Below, in pieces: positions 8,080-16,857 of a stretch of DNA of 64,000 nt; position 1 is the stretch's first letter; each line of letters begins with the position of its first letter. The position numbers and the translations under genes are program-made. Source of the DNA: an uncultured Bacilli bacterium (GTDB taxonomy: Bacteria; Bacillota_I; Bacilli_A; RF39; UBA660). The notes beneath the pieces are model-generated. The model made no database searches. It was given only the letters and a program-made list of their open reading frames with translations, and had not been told where the DNA came from. The stretch is taken from the NCBI GenBank assembly GCA_934101495.1, contig CAKORG010000002.1, forward strand, positions 26,948 to 90,947. Direction: 5' to 3'.

Positions 8080-9126
8080 ATGAATAATAATATAGTCTTA
8101 TATAAATCAACTGGTGAGGGTTATGAAATAACTACTATTAAAGAAAATGGAAATGTTGAATACAAAAGTAATTCAAGTGATAAAAAAATAGTTCATATAG
8201 ATTTTTTTAATGATTTAGTGAATGAATTAAATGGTGCTTTTGAAAAAATGCAATACGTTTATGATAATGAAAAAAGTGAAACATTTTGTGTTAGATATAG
8301 AAATTATGATTTTTATAGTTTTGATTTATATTTAGATATTATATTAATGATTAGAAATAACAAATTAAAAAAGCTATCTGTTTATGAAAAATATAAAAAA
8401 TTAAAAAAAACGCAAGAAAAGCAAAAAATTTCAACAATTTTAAACAAATTAGAAAACGAAAAAAATAAAATTGATATAATAGATGTTGATTCAACATTAA
8501 ATGATGAAAGAAATATTATATTATTTGATTTAATTAATAAAAATGAGTTTCGAGTTGGAGAAACAAAGTTTTTTTCAAATACTGTTGATGTAAATGAAAA
8601 TGTAGAGATACCAGAATATTTAATATTTGTTGGACAAATAAATTTGGAAGAAGTGTCAAAGTATGATATAAATAAACTATTACCTAAAAAGGGAATGCTG
8701 TATTTTTATATAAGCCCATTATTCTATAATGATAAAATGTATGACTTTGGAAAAGTTATTTATGTTCCTTCAGCTGAAGATTTAGTAAGAAAAAAAGTAA
8801 CTATGTCAGAAGAAGAAACAATGGATTCTTTTGGAATAAACAATATTAAAAATTGCAATGAGAAATTTAGTGATAGATATTATTTTGAAAAAGGAAAAAA
8901 AACATATTCACATTTTTATGGAGAAAAACTTAATAAAATATTTGGATTTTATACTGATTGTCAAATGGATGAGGGAGATATAAGGAAAGTATCTAATAAA
9001 TATATAGTGTTATTACAATTAGGAACGCAGATATATGGAGAAGGAGTTACTACATTTTTAATAACAGAGGAAGATTTGAAAAATAAGAATTTTGATAATG
9101 TTATTTATCAATATGTTCAATCATAA
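8080..9126 (+). CDS. Protein with C-terminal DUF1963 (YwqG-like) domain
   Basis: 348 residues. The N-terminal 130 residues are unique and Lys/Asn-rich with a helical 'KKLKKTQEKQKISTILNKL' stretch. From about residue 175 the protein follows DUF1963: 'YLIFVGQINLEEV', 'KGMLYFYISPLFY', 'KIFGFYTDCQMDEGD', 'YIVLLQLGTQIYGEGVTT' and 'FLITEEDLKNKNFDNVIYQ'. It is preceded by AAGAAAGGAATG and separated from the previous gene by 79 bases. It is the second DUF1963 protein of the operon. Confidence 0.7.
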   Translation: MNNNIVLYKSTGEGYEITTIKENGNVEYKSNSSDKKIVHIDFFNDLVNELNGAFEKMQYVYDNEKSETFCVRYRNYDFYSFDLYLDIILMIRNNKLKKLSVYEKYKKLKKTQEKQKISTILNKLENEKNKIDIIDVDSTLNDERNIILFDLINKNEFRVGETKFFSNTVDVNENVEIPEYLIFVGQINLEEVSKYDINKLLPKKGMLYFYISPLFYNDKMYDFGKVIYVPSAEDLVRKKVTMSEEETMDSFGINNIKNCNEKFSDRYYFEKGKKTYSHFYGEKLNKIFGFYTDCQMDEGDIRKVSNKYIVLLQLGTQIYGEGVTTFLITEEDLKNKNFDNVIYQYVQS

Positions 9127-9189
9127 ATTCTTATTAAATTGATTTTACTATAATAAAATAATTAAATATTATATGAGGAGGATTAAAAA

Positions 9190-9492
9190 ATAGAAATAGT
9201 TGTACAAGGAAAAGGAGTAGAATATTTTACGCCTGATGAGGTAATTTTAAATATAAGTTTTAATACAAAAGATCAAAGTTATGAAGAAGCGGTTGGAAAA
9301 AGTTTAAAACAATGTGTAAAAGTTGATTTCAAGCCATTTACTATAGATTGTATATCACAAAGTGCCATTAACTCAGATATGATGTATGCTAAAGATACAA
9401 GATTTGATGCAGCACCAACAATTATTAATACATTTACACCAGAAGATATTGAATTATCTGAAACATTGTATTGTTTGTGGATAACAGAGTAA
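9190..9492 (+). pseudogene. Remnant of a SIMPL (DUF541) domain gene: start codon lost and internal deletion
   Basis: An excellent GAGGAGGA ribosome site (9175-9182) is followed at the correct distance by ATA instead of ATG. The frame then reads 'EIVVQGKGVEYFTPDEVIL', the typical start of a SIMPL domain, continues for about 50 residues, and jumps to 'FTPEDIELSETLYCLWITE', the typical end. About 100 or more central residues of a normal 200-plus-residue SIMPL protein are missing. Either this is a decayed gene or a very short variant using a rare ATA start; decay is more likely. Confidence 0.7.
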
Positions 9493-9495
9493 ATG

Positions 9496-9544
9496 AAAAG
9501 ACCATTAGTAAATTAAACAAATAATTTATAGATGGTCTTTTTTT
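9496..9544. terminator. Bidirectional terminator between convergent genes
   Basis: AAAAGACCAT pairs with ATGGTCTTTT, and inside it TAAATTA pairs with TAATTTA, separated by matching TAG bulges. The stem is flanked by A and T runs, so it can serve both the accessory operon and the flippase gene on the other strand. Confidence 0.85.
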
Positions 9545-9548
9545 AAAA

Positions 9549-11159
9549 TTATTTTTTTCTTTTAAATTTATTTAATAATCTATCTCCGAGGAGTTTGTTA
9601 AGTAAGTCTTTATTCATTAAATAATAAAGTATTAAACAAATAAGACCTATAAATCCTAGAGCTAGTAACATATATAATTTGCCTGTAATATGATTAAATA
9701 TAAGTGGCTTTATAATTAGACATATTGCTATTAATATTGCTATTGTTAATATAAGTTTGGGTATTGATTTAACTGTTTCTTTATAACTAAAGTTGTATTT
9801 ATGATGCAATGTATAAAGTGGGATTATTAATGATAATATATAACCAATTGTTGTTGCAAGTATTGCTCCGTAGAATGGATATGTACCAAGTTTATTAAAT
9901 AAAAATATTAATGGGATATCTAATATTGTTTTAGTAATTAGTCCAGTTCCACATGATATGTAAATTAGTTTGGTTTTTGATAAGCCTTGAAGAGCACTAC
10001 ATATCATTATGTAAGCTGAGTCTAATATGGCAAGTAATATTGTATATTTAAATATTAATGGACCATAGAAGCTTTCACCATAAAATATTGTCCATACTTC
10101 TTTTGAAAAGATACTTAAGAATATTGAAAGTGGCAATATAACATATAAAAGTACTTGAAGTGTTTTGTTAAATTGTGAATTTACTTCTTTCATATCTTTT
10201 TTTGTGTAAGATTCAACTATTGTTGGGATTAAACTTATTACAAGTCCCGTTGCAATTGCTGTTACTACACTTACAAGTTTACTTCCCCAGGTGGTAAATA
10301 CTGAGGATATTGTTTCAATGTCTGCGGCTGGGTAACCTATCCAATTTAATCCTTTAATAACTAATATCATATCAACAGTATTATAAATACTATTGGCAAC
10401 GTTAATAACAATAAATGGAATGCAATAGCCAATTAGTTTTTTAAATATTGTTTTCTTTTCATCTTTAGATACTTCTTCGTATGGAACAAATAAATCTTTT
10501 TTTACTTTATTTGTTTTAATAAGTAGGTAAAGATATGAAACTAAGGCTCCTGCACACGCTCCGAATACAGCGATACCTACGGCTTGTGCAGTTGATAAGT
10601 GAAATACTTTTAGTGCTAAGTAAGAACCAACTATAATTACTAGGACCCTTACAAATTGTTCAATTACTTGCCCAATTGATGGTGCTGCAATGTAGTGATG
10701 GCCTTGTAAGTATCCTCTGAAAATACTTAATAGTGGTACAACTAAAATGGCAAATGATACACATCTGATTACAAATGCAACATCTGATACTGTGTTTCCT
10801 CCAGTTAAATCACCAACTATAGTATTTGCTATTAAATTTGCTCCGAAGAAACAAATACAAAATGATACAATTGAGAATATTCTTATTATTTTTTGTGAAT
10901 ATTTAAACATGTAAGTTTTTTCTTTCATTTTGCCTAATGTATTATATTCACTGGTGATTTTACTTATAGCAAGGGGAATACCTGCGGATGATATAATTAA
11001 AAAGAAATTGTATATATTGTAAGCATAACCATATAAGGAACCACCATTTTCACCGATTATATTATAAAATGGAATTACATAAAGTACTCCGAGTATTTTA
11101 GATAAAATTATAGCTATAGTTGCTATCAACGCACCTTCGATAAATTCGTTTTTTTTCAA
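9549..11159 (-). CDS. MurJ/SpoVB-family lipid II flippase-like membrane protein
   Basis: 536 residues, about 14 membrane helices of the MATE/MOP exporter superfamily. The N-terminal 'ATIAIILSKILGVLYVIPFY' and 'SAGIPLAISKITSEYN' match YtgP/SpoVB-type polysaccharide biosynthesis proteins, which flip lipid-linked precursors such as lipid II to the outer membrane face. The start appears to be TTG, supported by GGAGATGAT upstream. In Bacillus subtilis SpoVB serves cortex synthesis and YtgP (MurJ) general wall synthesis; which of these this is cannot be told from sequence alone. Confidence 0.85.
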   Translation of the reverse strand: MKKNEFIEGALIATIAIILSKILGVLYVIPFYNIIGENGGSLYGYAYNIYNFFLIISSAGIPLAISKITSEYNTLGKMKEKTYMFKYSQKIIRIFSIVSFCICFFGANLIANTIVGDLTGGNTVSDVAFVIRCVSFAILVVPLLSIFRGYLQGHHYIAAPSIGQVIEQFVRVLVIIVGSYLALKVFHLSTAQAVGIAVFGACAGALVSYLYLLIKTNKVKKDLFVPYEEVSKDEKKTIFKKLIGYCIPFIVINVANSIYNTVDMILVIKGLNWIGYPAADIETISSVFTTWGSKLVSVVTAIATGLVISLIPTIVESYTKKDMKEVNSQFNKTLQVLLYVILPLSIFLSIFSKEVWTIFYGESFYGPLIFKYTILLAILDSAYIMICSALQGLSKTKLIYISCGTGLITKTILDIPLIFLFNKLGTYPFYGAILATTIGYILSLIIPLYTLHHKYNFSYKETVKSIPKLILTIAILIAICLIIKPLIFNHITGKLYMLLALGFIGLICLILYYLMNKDLLNKLLGDRLLNKFKRKK

Positions 11160-11299
11160 AAAATATCATCTCCGTATGTAGTTATTATATTAAAATTATG
11201 TACTTGTTTCAAGTAAACATGAGTTAAATCCATGTAAATTACATAAATTTGGCATTTATTTGATGCATAAATCATGGTATAATTATGATGGAGGACCAT

Positions 11300-12001
11300 A
11301 TGAAGTTTATAGAATTAAAAAATGTTAATAAAACTTATAAAAATGGAATTACTGCTGTGGCAGATATGACAGTTAGTGTAGCTAAGGGTGAATTTGTTTT
11401 TGTTATTGGTCTAACTGCAAGTGGTAAATCAACATTTATTAAGATGCTTTATAGAGAAGAAAAACCAACAAGTGGTACAGTTTTTGTTGGGGGGGTAAAT
11501 GTTGGAAAACTTAGAAATGGAAAAGTTTATAAATTAAGAAGAAAAGTTGGTATTGTATTCCAGGATTTTAAATTATTACCTAGACTAACAGTATATGAAA
11601 ATGTAGCATTTGCTTTGGAGTGTATTGGTATGAAAGGTTCTGAGATAAGGCCTCAGGTTTTGAGTGCTTTAGAAAGAGTTGGGCTTAAAGAAAAAGTACG
11701 TTCTTTTCCTGGGGAACTTTCTGGTGGGGAACAACAAAGAGTTTGTATTGCAAGAGCAATTGTTAATGAACCAAAATTATTAATTTGTGATGAACCAACG
11801 GGAAATTTAGACCCTGAAACTAGTAAAGAAATAATGAAAGTTATTGAGAATATTAATAAGGAATTGGGAACTACTATAATTATGGCTACTCATGATAAAG
11901 ATATTGTTAATAGAATGAAGAAAAGGGTACTAGTTATTAATCATGGTGTTTTGACTCATGATTATGCGAAAGGAAGTTATAAGACAAATGAGAGCATGTA
12001 G
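11300..12001 (+). CDS. ftsE: Cell-division ABC transporter ATPase FtsE
   Basis: About 233 residues from the ATG at 11300, chosen over in-frame ATGs at 11285/11288 because GGAGG lies between them. Walker A reads GLTASGKST (Ala and Thr where family members usually have Gly/Ser), the signature is LSGGEQQR, and Walker B is LLICDEPTGNLD. FtsE drives FtsX in the cytoplasm-facing half of the complex that activates peptidoglycan hydrolases. It overlaps ftsX by 14 bases, and the probable partner hydrolase follows. Confidence 0.95.
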   Translation: MKFIELKNVNKTYKNGITAVADMTVSVAKGEFVFVIGLTASGKSTFIKMLYREEKPTSGTVFVGGVNVGKLRNGKVYKLRRKVGIVFQDFKLLPRLTVYENVAFALECIGMKGSEIRPQVLSALERVGLKEKVRSFPGELSGGEQQRVCIARAIVNEPKLLICDEPTGNLDPETSKEIMKVIENINKELGTTIIMATHDKDIVNRMKKRVLVINHGVLTHDYAKGSYKTNESM

Positions 12002-12881
12002 AATATTTTTTAGAAGTATAAGAGATGCTTTCAAGAGCGTCGTTAGAAATTTTTCTTTGAGTTTTGCATCCATTATGTGTACAACAATTACTCTTATTTT
12101 GGTGGCTGTTGCTATTGTGGCTGCTGCTAATGTTCAAAATGCAACTAAGTTAATTGAAGATGAACTTACAATTGTTACATATCTTAAAAAGGATGTAACT
12201 GAAGACCAAATTGAAAATATTAAAACTGAGTTGAAAAGTTATAAATACATTGATGAAGTGGAATTTAAAAGCAAAGATGAATGGAAGCTTGAAATGAGTA
12301 ATTATGATGACTCATTTAAGACAGTTCTGGATTATTTGGATGAAAATCCTTTGAAAGACTCTTTTGTTTTGAAGGTAAATAATGTTAAAAAATTAAGCGA
12401 AACAAGTGAATATGTTAAGGCCATAACTGGAGTTGATACTGTTAAGTATGGTGAAGGTATGGTTGAACAAGTAATATCTGTATTTGATGTTGTTCAAAAA
12501 ATTGTTGTAGTTGTTGTAATAGCTTTAATTTTAGTAACAGGTTTTTTAATTAGTAATACGATTAAACTTACAATATTTAGTAGAAGAAGTGAAATTGAAA
12601 TTATGAGGCTAGTTGGTGCTAGTAATATTTCTATTAAACTACCTTTCTTATTTGAAGGGTTAATTATTGGCTTGATTGGTTCTGTTATTCCAATATGTGT
12701 TACCATTTATGGATATGTTATTCTTTATTCAAGACTTCATGGTAAATTATTTTCAAATATGATTATGCTTATTAAGCCTTATCCATTTGTGTTCTATGTA
12801 TCATTTATTGTAGTTGCAATTGGTGCTTTGGTTGGTATGTATGGCAGTATTAAAGCTGTTAGAAAGTATTTGAAGGTGTAA
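11988..12881 (+). CDS. ftsX: Cell-division protein FtsX
   Basis: 297 residues from the ATG at 11988, which gives the family-typical start 'MRACRIFFRSIRDAFKSV'. The topology is that of FtsX: a first membrane helix at about 27-50, a large extracellular loop (about 55-155), then three membrane helices with the FtsX/MacB-fold motif 'EIEIMRLVGASNISIKLPF'. FtsX couples FtsE ATP hydrolysis to an extracellular hydrolase, here most likely the M23 protein encoded 2 bases downstream. Confidence 0.95.
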   Translation: MRACRIFFRSIRDAFKSVVRNFSLSFASIMCTTITLILVAVAIVAAANVQNATKLIEDELTIVTYLKKDVTEDQIENIKTELKSYKYIDEVEFKSKDEWKLEMSNYDDSFKTVLDYLDENPLKDSFVLKVNNVKKLSETSEYVKAITGVDTVKYGEGMVEQVISVFDVVQKIVVVVVIALILVTGFLISNTIKLTIFSRRSEIEIMRLVGASNISIKLPFLFEGLIIGLIGSVIPICVTIYGYVILYSRLHGKLFSNMIMLIKPYPFVFYVSFIVVAIGALVGMYGSIKAVRKYLKV

Positions 12882-12883
12882 CT

Positions 12884-14122
12884 ATGTGTGTAAAAAAAAT
12901 AAGTGGATATTTTGTTAGATATATTTTAGCAATATTTATATTTGTATCTTGTTTTGTATTTAAACCAGCGGATACATATGCAAAAGCAAATACTTTTGGA
13001 GAGTTAAAACAAGAACTTGCAGATTTAAAAGCTAAACAACGAGCTAATAATAATAAAAAGAATTTGACTAAAAACCAAATTGCATCTAAGAATAATGATA
13101 TTAATAATGCAGAAAAAGAGATTGATAGTGGAAGACAAAAGATTGAAGACGCTAAACAATTAATTAAAGATACTCAGGTAAAGATACAAGAACTTGAAGA
13201 TAAAACTAATCAGTTAATGGAAGCATATCAAGTTATGATGAGCAATAATTCATATATCGAATTTGTTACTAGTTCTTCATCAATGACAGATTTAATCATG
13301 AGAATTGATGCTGTTAAAGAGTTATCAAATTATAATAAAGAAAAATTAACTGAATTTGAGGAATTAATTAATACTAATAAACAAACTCAAGTTGATTTAG
13401 CTAATTATGAAAAAACTTTGGAAGCTAATATAGAAACCTATAAAAATAATATTCAATCTCTTCAAAATGATTTAGCAAGTCTTAATGAAATTGGAATGGA
13501 CTTAGTTGATGAGATTAATTCTAAACAACAACTTGTTGACTATTATAATAAAATAGGTTGTAAAAGTGAACAAACTTTAGAGGATTGTTCTAGAATTGCT
13601 GGTAATGATGCGTGGCTTAAACCTTTAAATAAAGGTAGGGTTAATAGTAAATTTGGACAAAGAATTGACCCAATTAGTGGCAAGCTTAAAATACATAAAG
13701 CTGTTGATTTAGGTGGTAATGCAGAAGGTACAAATGTGTATTCTATCGGTAATGGTGTTGTTGTTGGCATTGTTGATGCTAAAAAAACCATGGCTAGAAC
13801 TGGTAGAAAAGTATGTGGTGGTAATCAAGTTTATATTCAATACGTTATTAAGGGTCAATATTATACTATTTTGTATGCTCATTTGCTTACTTTAAATGTT
13901 TCAGTATCTCAGAAAGTAACTTCGGAAACTGTAATTGGAAAACAAGGCGGAGGTACACAAACTAGATCTTGGGAAAGCTGTTCAACTGGCACACATTTGC
14001 ATTTTCAAGTAAGTAAACATCAATACGAAGGTTATAATACATTTATGGCTTATAGTATCGTGCCACCAGGATATCCGGGAGGTGGAGGCTGGTTCTATTC
14101 AAGGACTCAGTACTTTAATTAA
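12884..14122 (+). CDS. Secreted coiled-coil M23 (LytM) peptidoglycan hydrolase, FtsEX partner
   Basis: 412 residues. A signal peptide covers about 1-32 (ending near 'TYAKA'), a coiled-coil domain about 35-210 as in EnvC, PcsB and CwlO partners of FtsEX, and a C-terminal M23 domain about 255-400. The metal ligands are visible in 'HKAVDLGG' and 'THLHFQVS'. GAAGGTG precedes the ATG. The ftsE-ftsX-M23 order strongly suggests that FtsEX opens or activates this enzyme at the division site or lateral wall. Confidence 0.9.
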   Translation: MCVKKISGYFVRYILAIFIFVSCFVFKPADTYAKANTFGELKQELADLKAKQRANNNKKNLTKNQIASKNNDINNAEKEIDSGRQKIEDAKQLIKDTQVKIQELEDKTNQLMEAYQVMMSNNSYIEFVTSSSSMTDLIMRIDAVKELSNYNKEKLTEFEELINTNKQTQVDLANYEKTLEANIETYKNNIQSLQNDLASLNEIGMDLVDEINSKQQLVDYYNKIGCKSEQTLEDCSRIAGNDAWLKPLNKGRVNSKFGQRIDPISGKLKIHKAVDLGGNAEGTNVYSIGNGVVVGIVDAKKTMARTGRKVCGGNQVYIQYVIKGQYYTILYAHLLTLNVSVSQKVTSETVIGKQGGGTQTRSWESCSTGTHLHFQVSKHQYEGYNTFMAYSIVPPGYPGGGGWFYSRTQYFN

Positions 14123-14123
14123 T

Positions 14124-14621
14124 ATGAAGATAGATATATTAGTTGTTGGTTCTTTGCAAGAAAATTGTTATATTGTAACTATTGGAAATAATTCTTTTAT
14201 TGTTGATCCAGGTGATGAAGCAGAAAGAATAATTAGCGCTTGTAAAGATAAAAATATAAAGGAAATACTTGTTACTCATCATCATTTTGACCATGTTGGA
14301 GCTTTAAAAAAGGTTGAAGAATATTTTGGATTAAAAGAAAATGTTAAAAGTGGTTTATTTGATTATGAAGTAATTAAAACACCGGGACATACGGATGATA
14401 GTTTGACTTATTATTTTTCAAATGAAAAAGTAATGTTTACTGGTGATTTTCTCTTTTATCATACAATTGGTAGATGTGATTTGCCAACTGGTAGTGAAGA
14501 AGATATGGTAAAAAGTCTTGAACTAATAAGTAAGTATCCAGATAATATAGAAATATATCCTGGACATGGGCCTAAGACAAGTTTAGGTAAAGAAAAACAA
14601 AACTTTAAATATTATTTTTGA
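14124..14621 (+). CDS. Metallo-beta-lactamase fold hydrolase, glyoxalase II-like
   Basis: 165 residues from the ATG at 14124, two bases after the upstream stop; the frame extends into the M23 gene but the fold begins at 'MKIDILVVGSLQENCYIV'. The zinc motif THHHFDHVG, then 'TPGHTDDS', 'FTGDFLF' and 'YPGHGPKT' are all present. It resembles the short YqgX-type hydrolases annotated as hydroxyacylglutathione hydrolase-like. The true substrate is unknown. A terminator follows. Confidence 0.85.
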   Translation: MKIDILVVGSLQENCYIVTIGNNSFIVDPGDEAERIISACKDKNIKEILVTHHHFDHVGALKKVEEYFGLKENVKSGLFDYEVIKTPGHTDDSLTYYFSNEKVMFTGDFLFYHTIGRCDLPTGSEEDMVKSLELISKYPDNIEIYPGHGPKTSLGKEKQNFKYYF

Positions 14622-14627
14622 ATATGT

Positions 14628-14650
14628 AAAAGGCACGCTGTGTCTTTTTT
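14628..14650 (+). terminator. Terminator of the ftsEX operon
   Basis: AAAAGGCAC pairs with GTGTCTTTT (one G-T pair) around a GCT loop and runs into T residues. Confidence 0.75.
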
Positions 14651-14717
14651 AGTGTTGTCATCTATATCTTTTTGTGATATCATTATTTTAGAAATAAATA
14701 GGAAAAGGTGAAAATGA

Positions 14718-15362
14718 GTGAAGAAAAATGTTAATTTTAAAGTTATTCAAATATGTTTGTTAATTGTGATGATAGTATTGCTTTTAATGTTGTGTTTTAT
14801 GAACTTAAAATATAAAAGAAATGAAAATATAGATGGTACATCAAAGTTGTGGGATATATATGATTTAAATTTAACTGAAATGAAATATAATCTTGATAAA
14901 ACGATGGATAAACCGAAGGAAAATGTCACTTGTGGTAATTTAAAAGGAATAACATTAAAAAATGACTCTTATGAAGCTTTGCTCAATAATTTAGGTTGTT
15001 ATATTACTTTATATTATTATGGATTAATTGAATATAATGAAACATATCATAATTCTATAGCTGATTATAGAAATAAGCATGAAGTTACAAAAAAAGATAT
15101 TTTGAATTTAAATCAGGATTTGAAAAGTGATACAAGTTTATACTCTAATTTAAAAGGTATGTTAACGTTAAAAATTGATAAGGAAGATTCTGGAAAAGAT
15201 TTATATAATGTTGTATCTGAATTTATTGATAAATTTGATGGTGTATTTTATGATAGTAATAAAACATATCAAGAAATTTTTTCATATAAACTTGCTGAAA
15301 TTTCTTATGTTACTTATTTGTCTGATTGGTTAAAAAATGAATATTATAATTTAGTGAAATAA
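14718..15362 (+). CDS. Membrane-anchored extracellular protein, unknown
   Basis: 214 residues. The start is GTG with AGGAAAAGG upstream; an ATG four bases earlier opens only a six-codon frame. One membrane helix (about 9-30) is followed by a soluble, probably helical, extracellular domain with two cysteines ('NVTCGNL' and 'NNLGCYI') that could form a disulfide. No family recognised. It is a single-gene transcription unit between two terminators. Confidence 0.6.
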   Translation: MKKNVNFKVIQICLLIVMIVLLLMLCFMNLKYKRNENIDGTSKLWDIYDLNLTEMKYNLDKTMDKPKENVTCGNLKGITLKNDSYEALLNNLGCYITLYYYGLIEYNETYHNSIADYRNKHEVTKKDILNLNQDLKSDTSLYSNLKGMLTLKIDKEDSGKDLYNVVSEFIDKFDGVFYDSNKTYQEIFSYKLAEISYVTYLSDWLKNEYYNLVK

Positions 15363-15369
15363 TAAAAAA

Positions 15370-15403
15370 TACCTCTGCAAAATTGATTGCTGCAGAGGTT
15401 TTA
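15370..15403 (+). terminator. Terminator
   Basis: ACCTCTGCA pairs with TGCAGAGGT in a strong hairpin followed by TTTTA. Confidence 0.8.
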
Positions 15404-15421
15404 AAATAGCTGAAAAGTCGA

Positions 15422-15468
15422 GTTATCGACAAAAAATTCCAGTAAATGTAGTAAAATATGTCGATAAC
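15422..15468. repeat. Inverted repeat with 0A-box-like halves near gerQ
   Basis: GTTATCGACA (15422-15431) and TGTCGATAAC (15459-15468) are a perfect 10-bp inverted pair separated by 27 bases, with a further CTCGATAG nearby. It lies downstream of both converging genes. The TGTCGA core resembles a Spo0A box, but the position is not that of a promoter, so a structural or terminator role is at least as likely. Confidence 0.35.
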
Positions 15469-15494
15469 TGACAATTTCTCGATAGTTTGTTTTT

Positions 15495-15851
15495 TTAGTA
15501 TGTTTTTTCTGAGAAACTGTGAGAATAGATAATTGGTTCCATGAACTCAACATAGTTTAAATAAATTATTCTAATTAAGTACCAAATATTATTTGTGTTA
15601 TCTCTGATTATAAGATGATCTCTGCCTGCTTCTTCAATTATACCTTCATATACCTTGTTTTGCCATGCGCTACTGTCTGGGTAAGAAACATAAGCTTTAA
15701 TCTTTCTTCCTTTGTTAAGTCTTAGAATATTTTCTATATAACTCTGTTCTTCTGGCAATTTATTATTTACCTCAGTTACTGACATATTTCCTGGTGGAGT
15801 TTGAAAACTTTGACTAGGAAATGTTGGATTTTGATAGAAATTACCATTCAT
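15495..15851 (-). CDS. gerQ: Spore coat protein GerQ
   Basis: 118 residues from an ATG with AGAGGTG nine bases upstream. The N-terminus is Pro/Asn/Gln-rich and unstructured (about 1-35). The conserved core starts at 'LPEEQSYIENILRLNKGR' and continues with 'GIIEEAGRDHLIIRD' and 'IIYLNYVEF', all GerQ hallmarks. GerQ is an inner spore-coat protein that is crosslinked by transglutaminase and is required for the cortex-lytic enzyme CwlJ to localise in Bacillus. A CwlJ homologue is encoded at 44286-44708. Confidence 0.9.
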   Translation of the reverse strand: MNGNFYQNPTFPSQSFQTPPGNMSVTEVNNKLPEEQSYIENILRLNKGRKIKAYVSYPDSSAWQNKVYEGIIEEAGRDHLIIRDNTNNIWYLIRIIYLNYVEFMEPIIYSHSFSEKTY

Positions 15852-15950
15852 TTTTAAATTCACCTCTAAAACAATATATGTTTTTTAATATTAATAATTG
15901 CTAAAAAGTTAATAATCGTTTATAATTAATATAGAAAAGTGGTTGAAGAA

Positions 15951-16826
15951 ATGGAAAAGATAAATTATAAAGAAATTATATTTGACGGATGTTCTTTGGT
16001 TTTTGGATTATTCTTTTATGCTCTTTGTTTTAATTTGTTTTTAACTCCGAATGATTTAGTTGTATCTGGTTTTAGTGGTATTGCTATTGTTATGCAAAAA
16101 TTATTTGGGTGGACACCATCAATATTTTTGTTATGTGCCAATGTGATTTTACTTATTATTTGTTATATATTTTTAGGATGGAGTACAACAAAGAAAAATA
16201 TTGTGGGTTCATTATTGTACCCATTAATGGTTACAATTTCTCTCCCTATGGCAACTTTCTTAAGTAAGTATCTTATAACTGAGGATTTTTATTTAACTTT
16301 GTTATTTGCATTAATTTTATATGGCGTAAGTAGTGGGTTTATTTATAGAAGTGGATTTACTGCGGGTGGTTCTGATATTATAATGCAAATTATTAATAAG
16401 TATTGTAAAGTTAGTGAATCAAAAGCAATGATATTTGCTAATGGTTTAATTATTGTTTCAGGTATGTTTGTATTTGGGTTTACTAAAGGTGTTTATTCAT
16501 TTATTATTTTGTATTGTTCAACATTCTTTGTTGATAAAATTATGTTTGGTATTTCTGATAGTAAGTTATTTTATATTTACACTAGAAAAACTAGAAAAAT
16601 AAAGAAATTAATTTTAGAAGAATTTCAAACTGGCTTTACTACAATACCTGGTACTGGTGGATATTCACATAAAAATGGAATTATGATTATGTGTGCCGTT
16701 TCTAATAATGATTATTATAATTTAAAAAAAAGAATTTTAGAAATAGATCCTAGTGCTTTTATGATTATTGATAAATGTTATGAAGTTAATGGAGGAGTTA
16801 AACGAAGTAATATTCCATTTTTGTAA
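15951..16826 (+). CDS. YitT family (DUF2179) membrane protein
   Basis: About 291 residues from the ATG at 15951 (a GTG at 15939 is also possible). Five to six membrane helices fill residues 15-190, with the typical 'NDLVVSGFSGIAIVMQKLFG' and 'GFTAGGSDIIMQII'. A cytosolic DUF2179 domain with 'GTGGYSHKNGIMIMCAVS' completes it. YitT proteins are widespread in Firmicutes and their transport role is not established. It stands directly before yvcK. Confidence 0.9.
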   Translation: MEKINYKEIIFDGCSLVFGLFFYALCFNLFLTPNDLVVSGFSGIAIVMQKLFGWTPSIFLLCANVILLIICYIFLGWSTTKKNIVGSLLYPLMVTISLPMATFLSKYLITEDFYLTLLFALILYGVSSGFIYRSGFTAGGSDIIMQIINKYCKVSESKAMIFANGLIIVSGMFVFGFTKGVYSFIILYCSTFFVDKIMFGISDSKLFYIYTRKTRKIKKLILEEFQTGFTTIPGTGGYSHKNGIMIMCAVSNNDYYNLKKRILEIDPSAFMIIDKCYEVNGGVKRSNIPFL

Positions 16827-16857
16827 TATTTGTGATATAGTAATTACGTGATTAATT

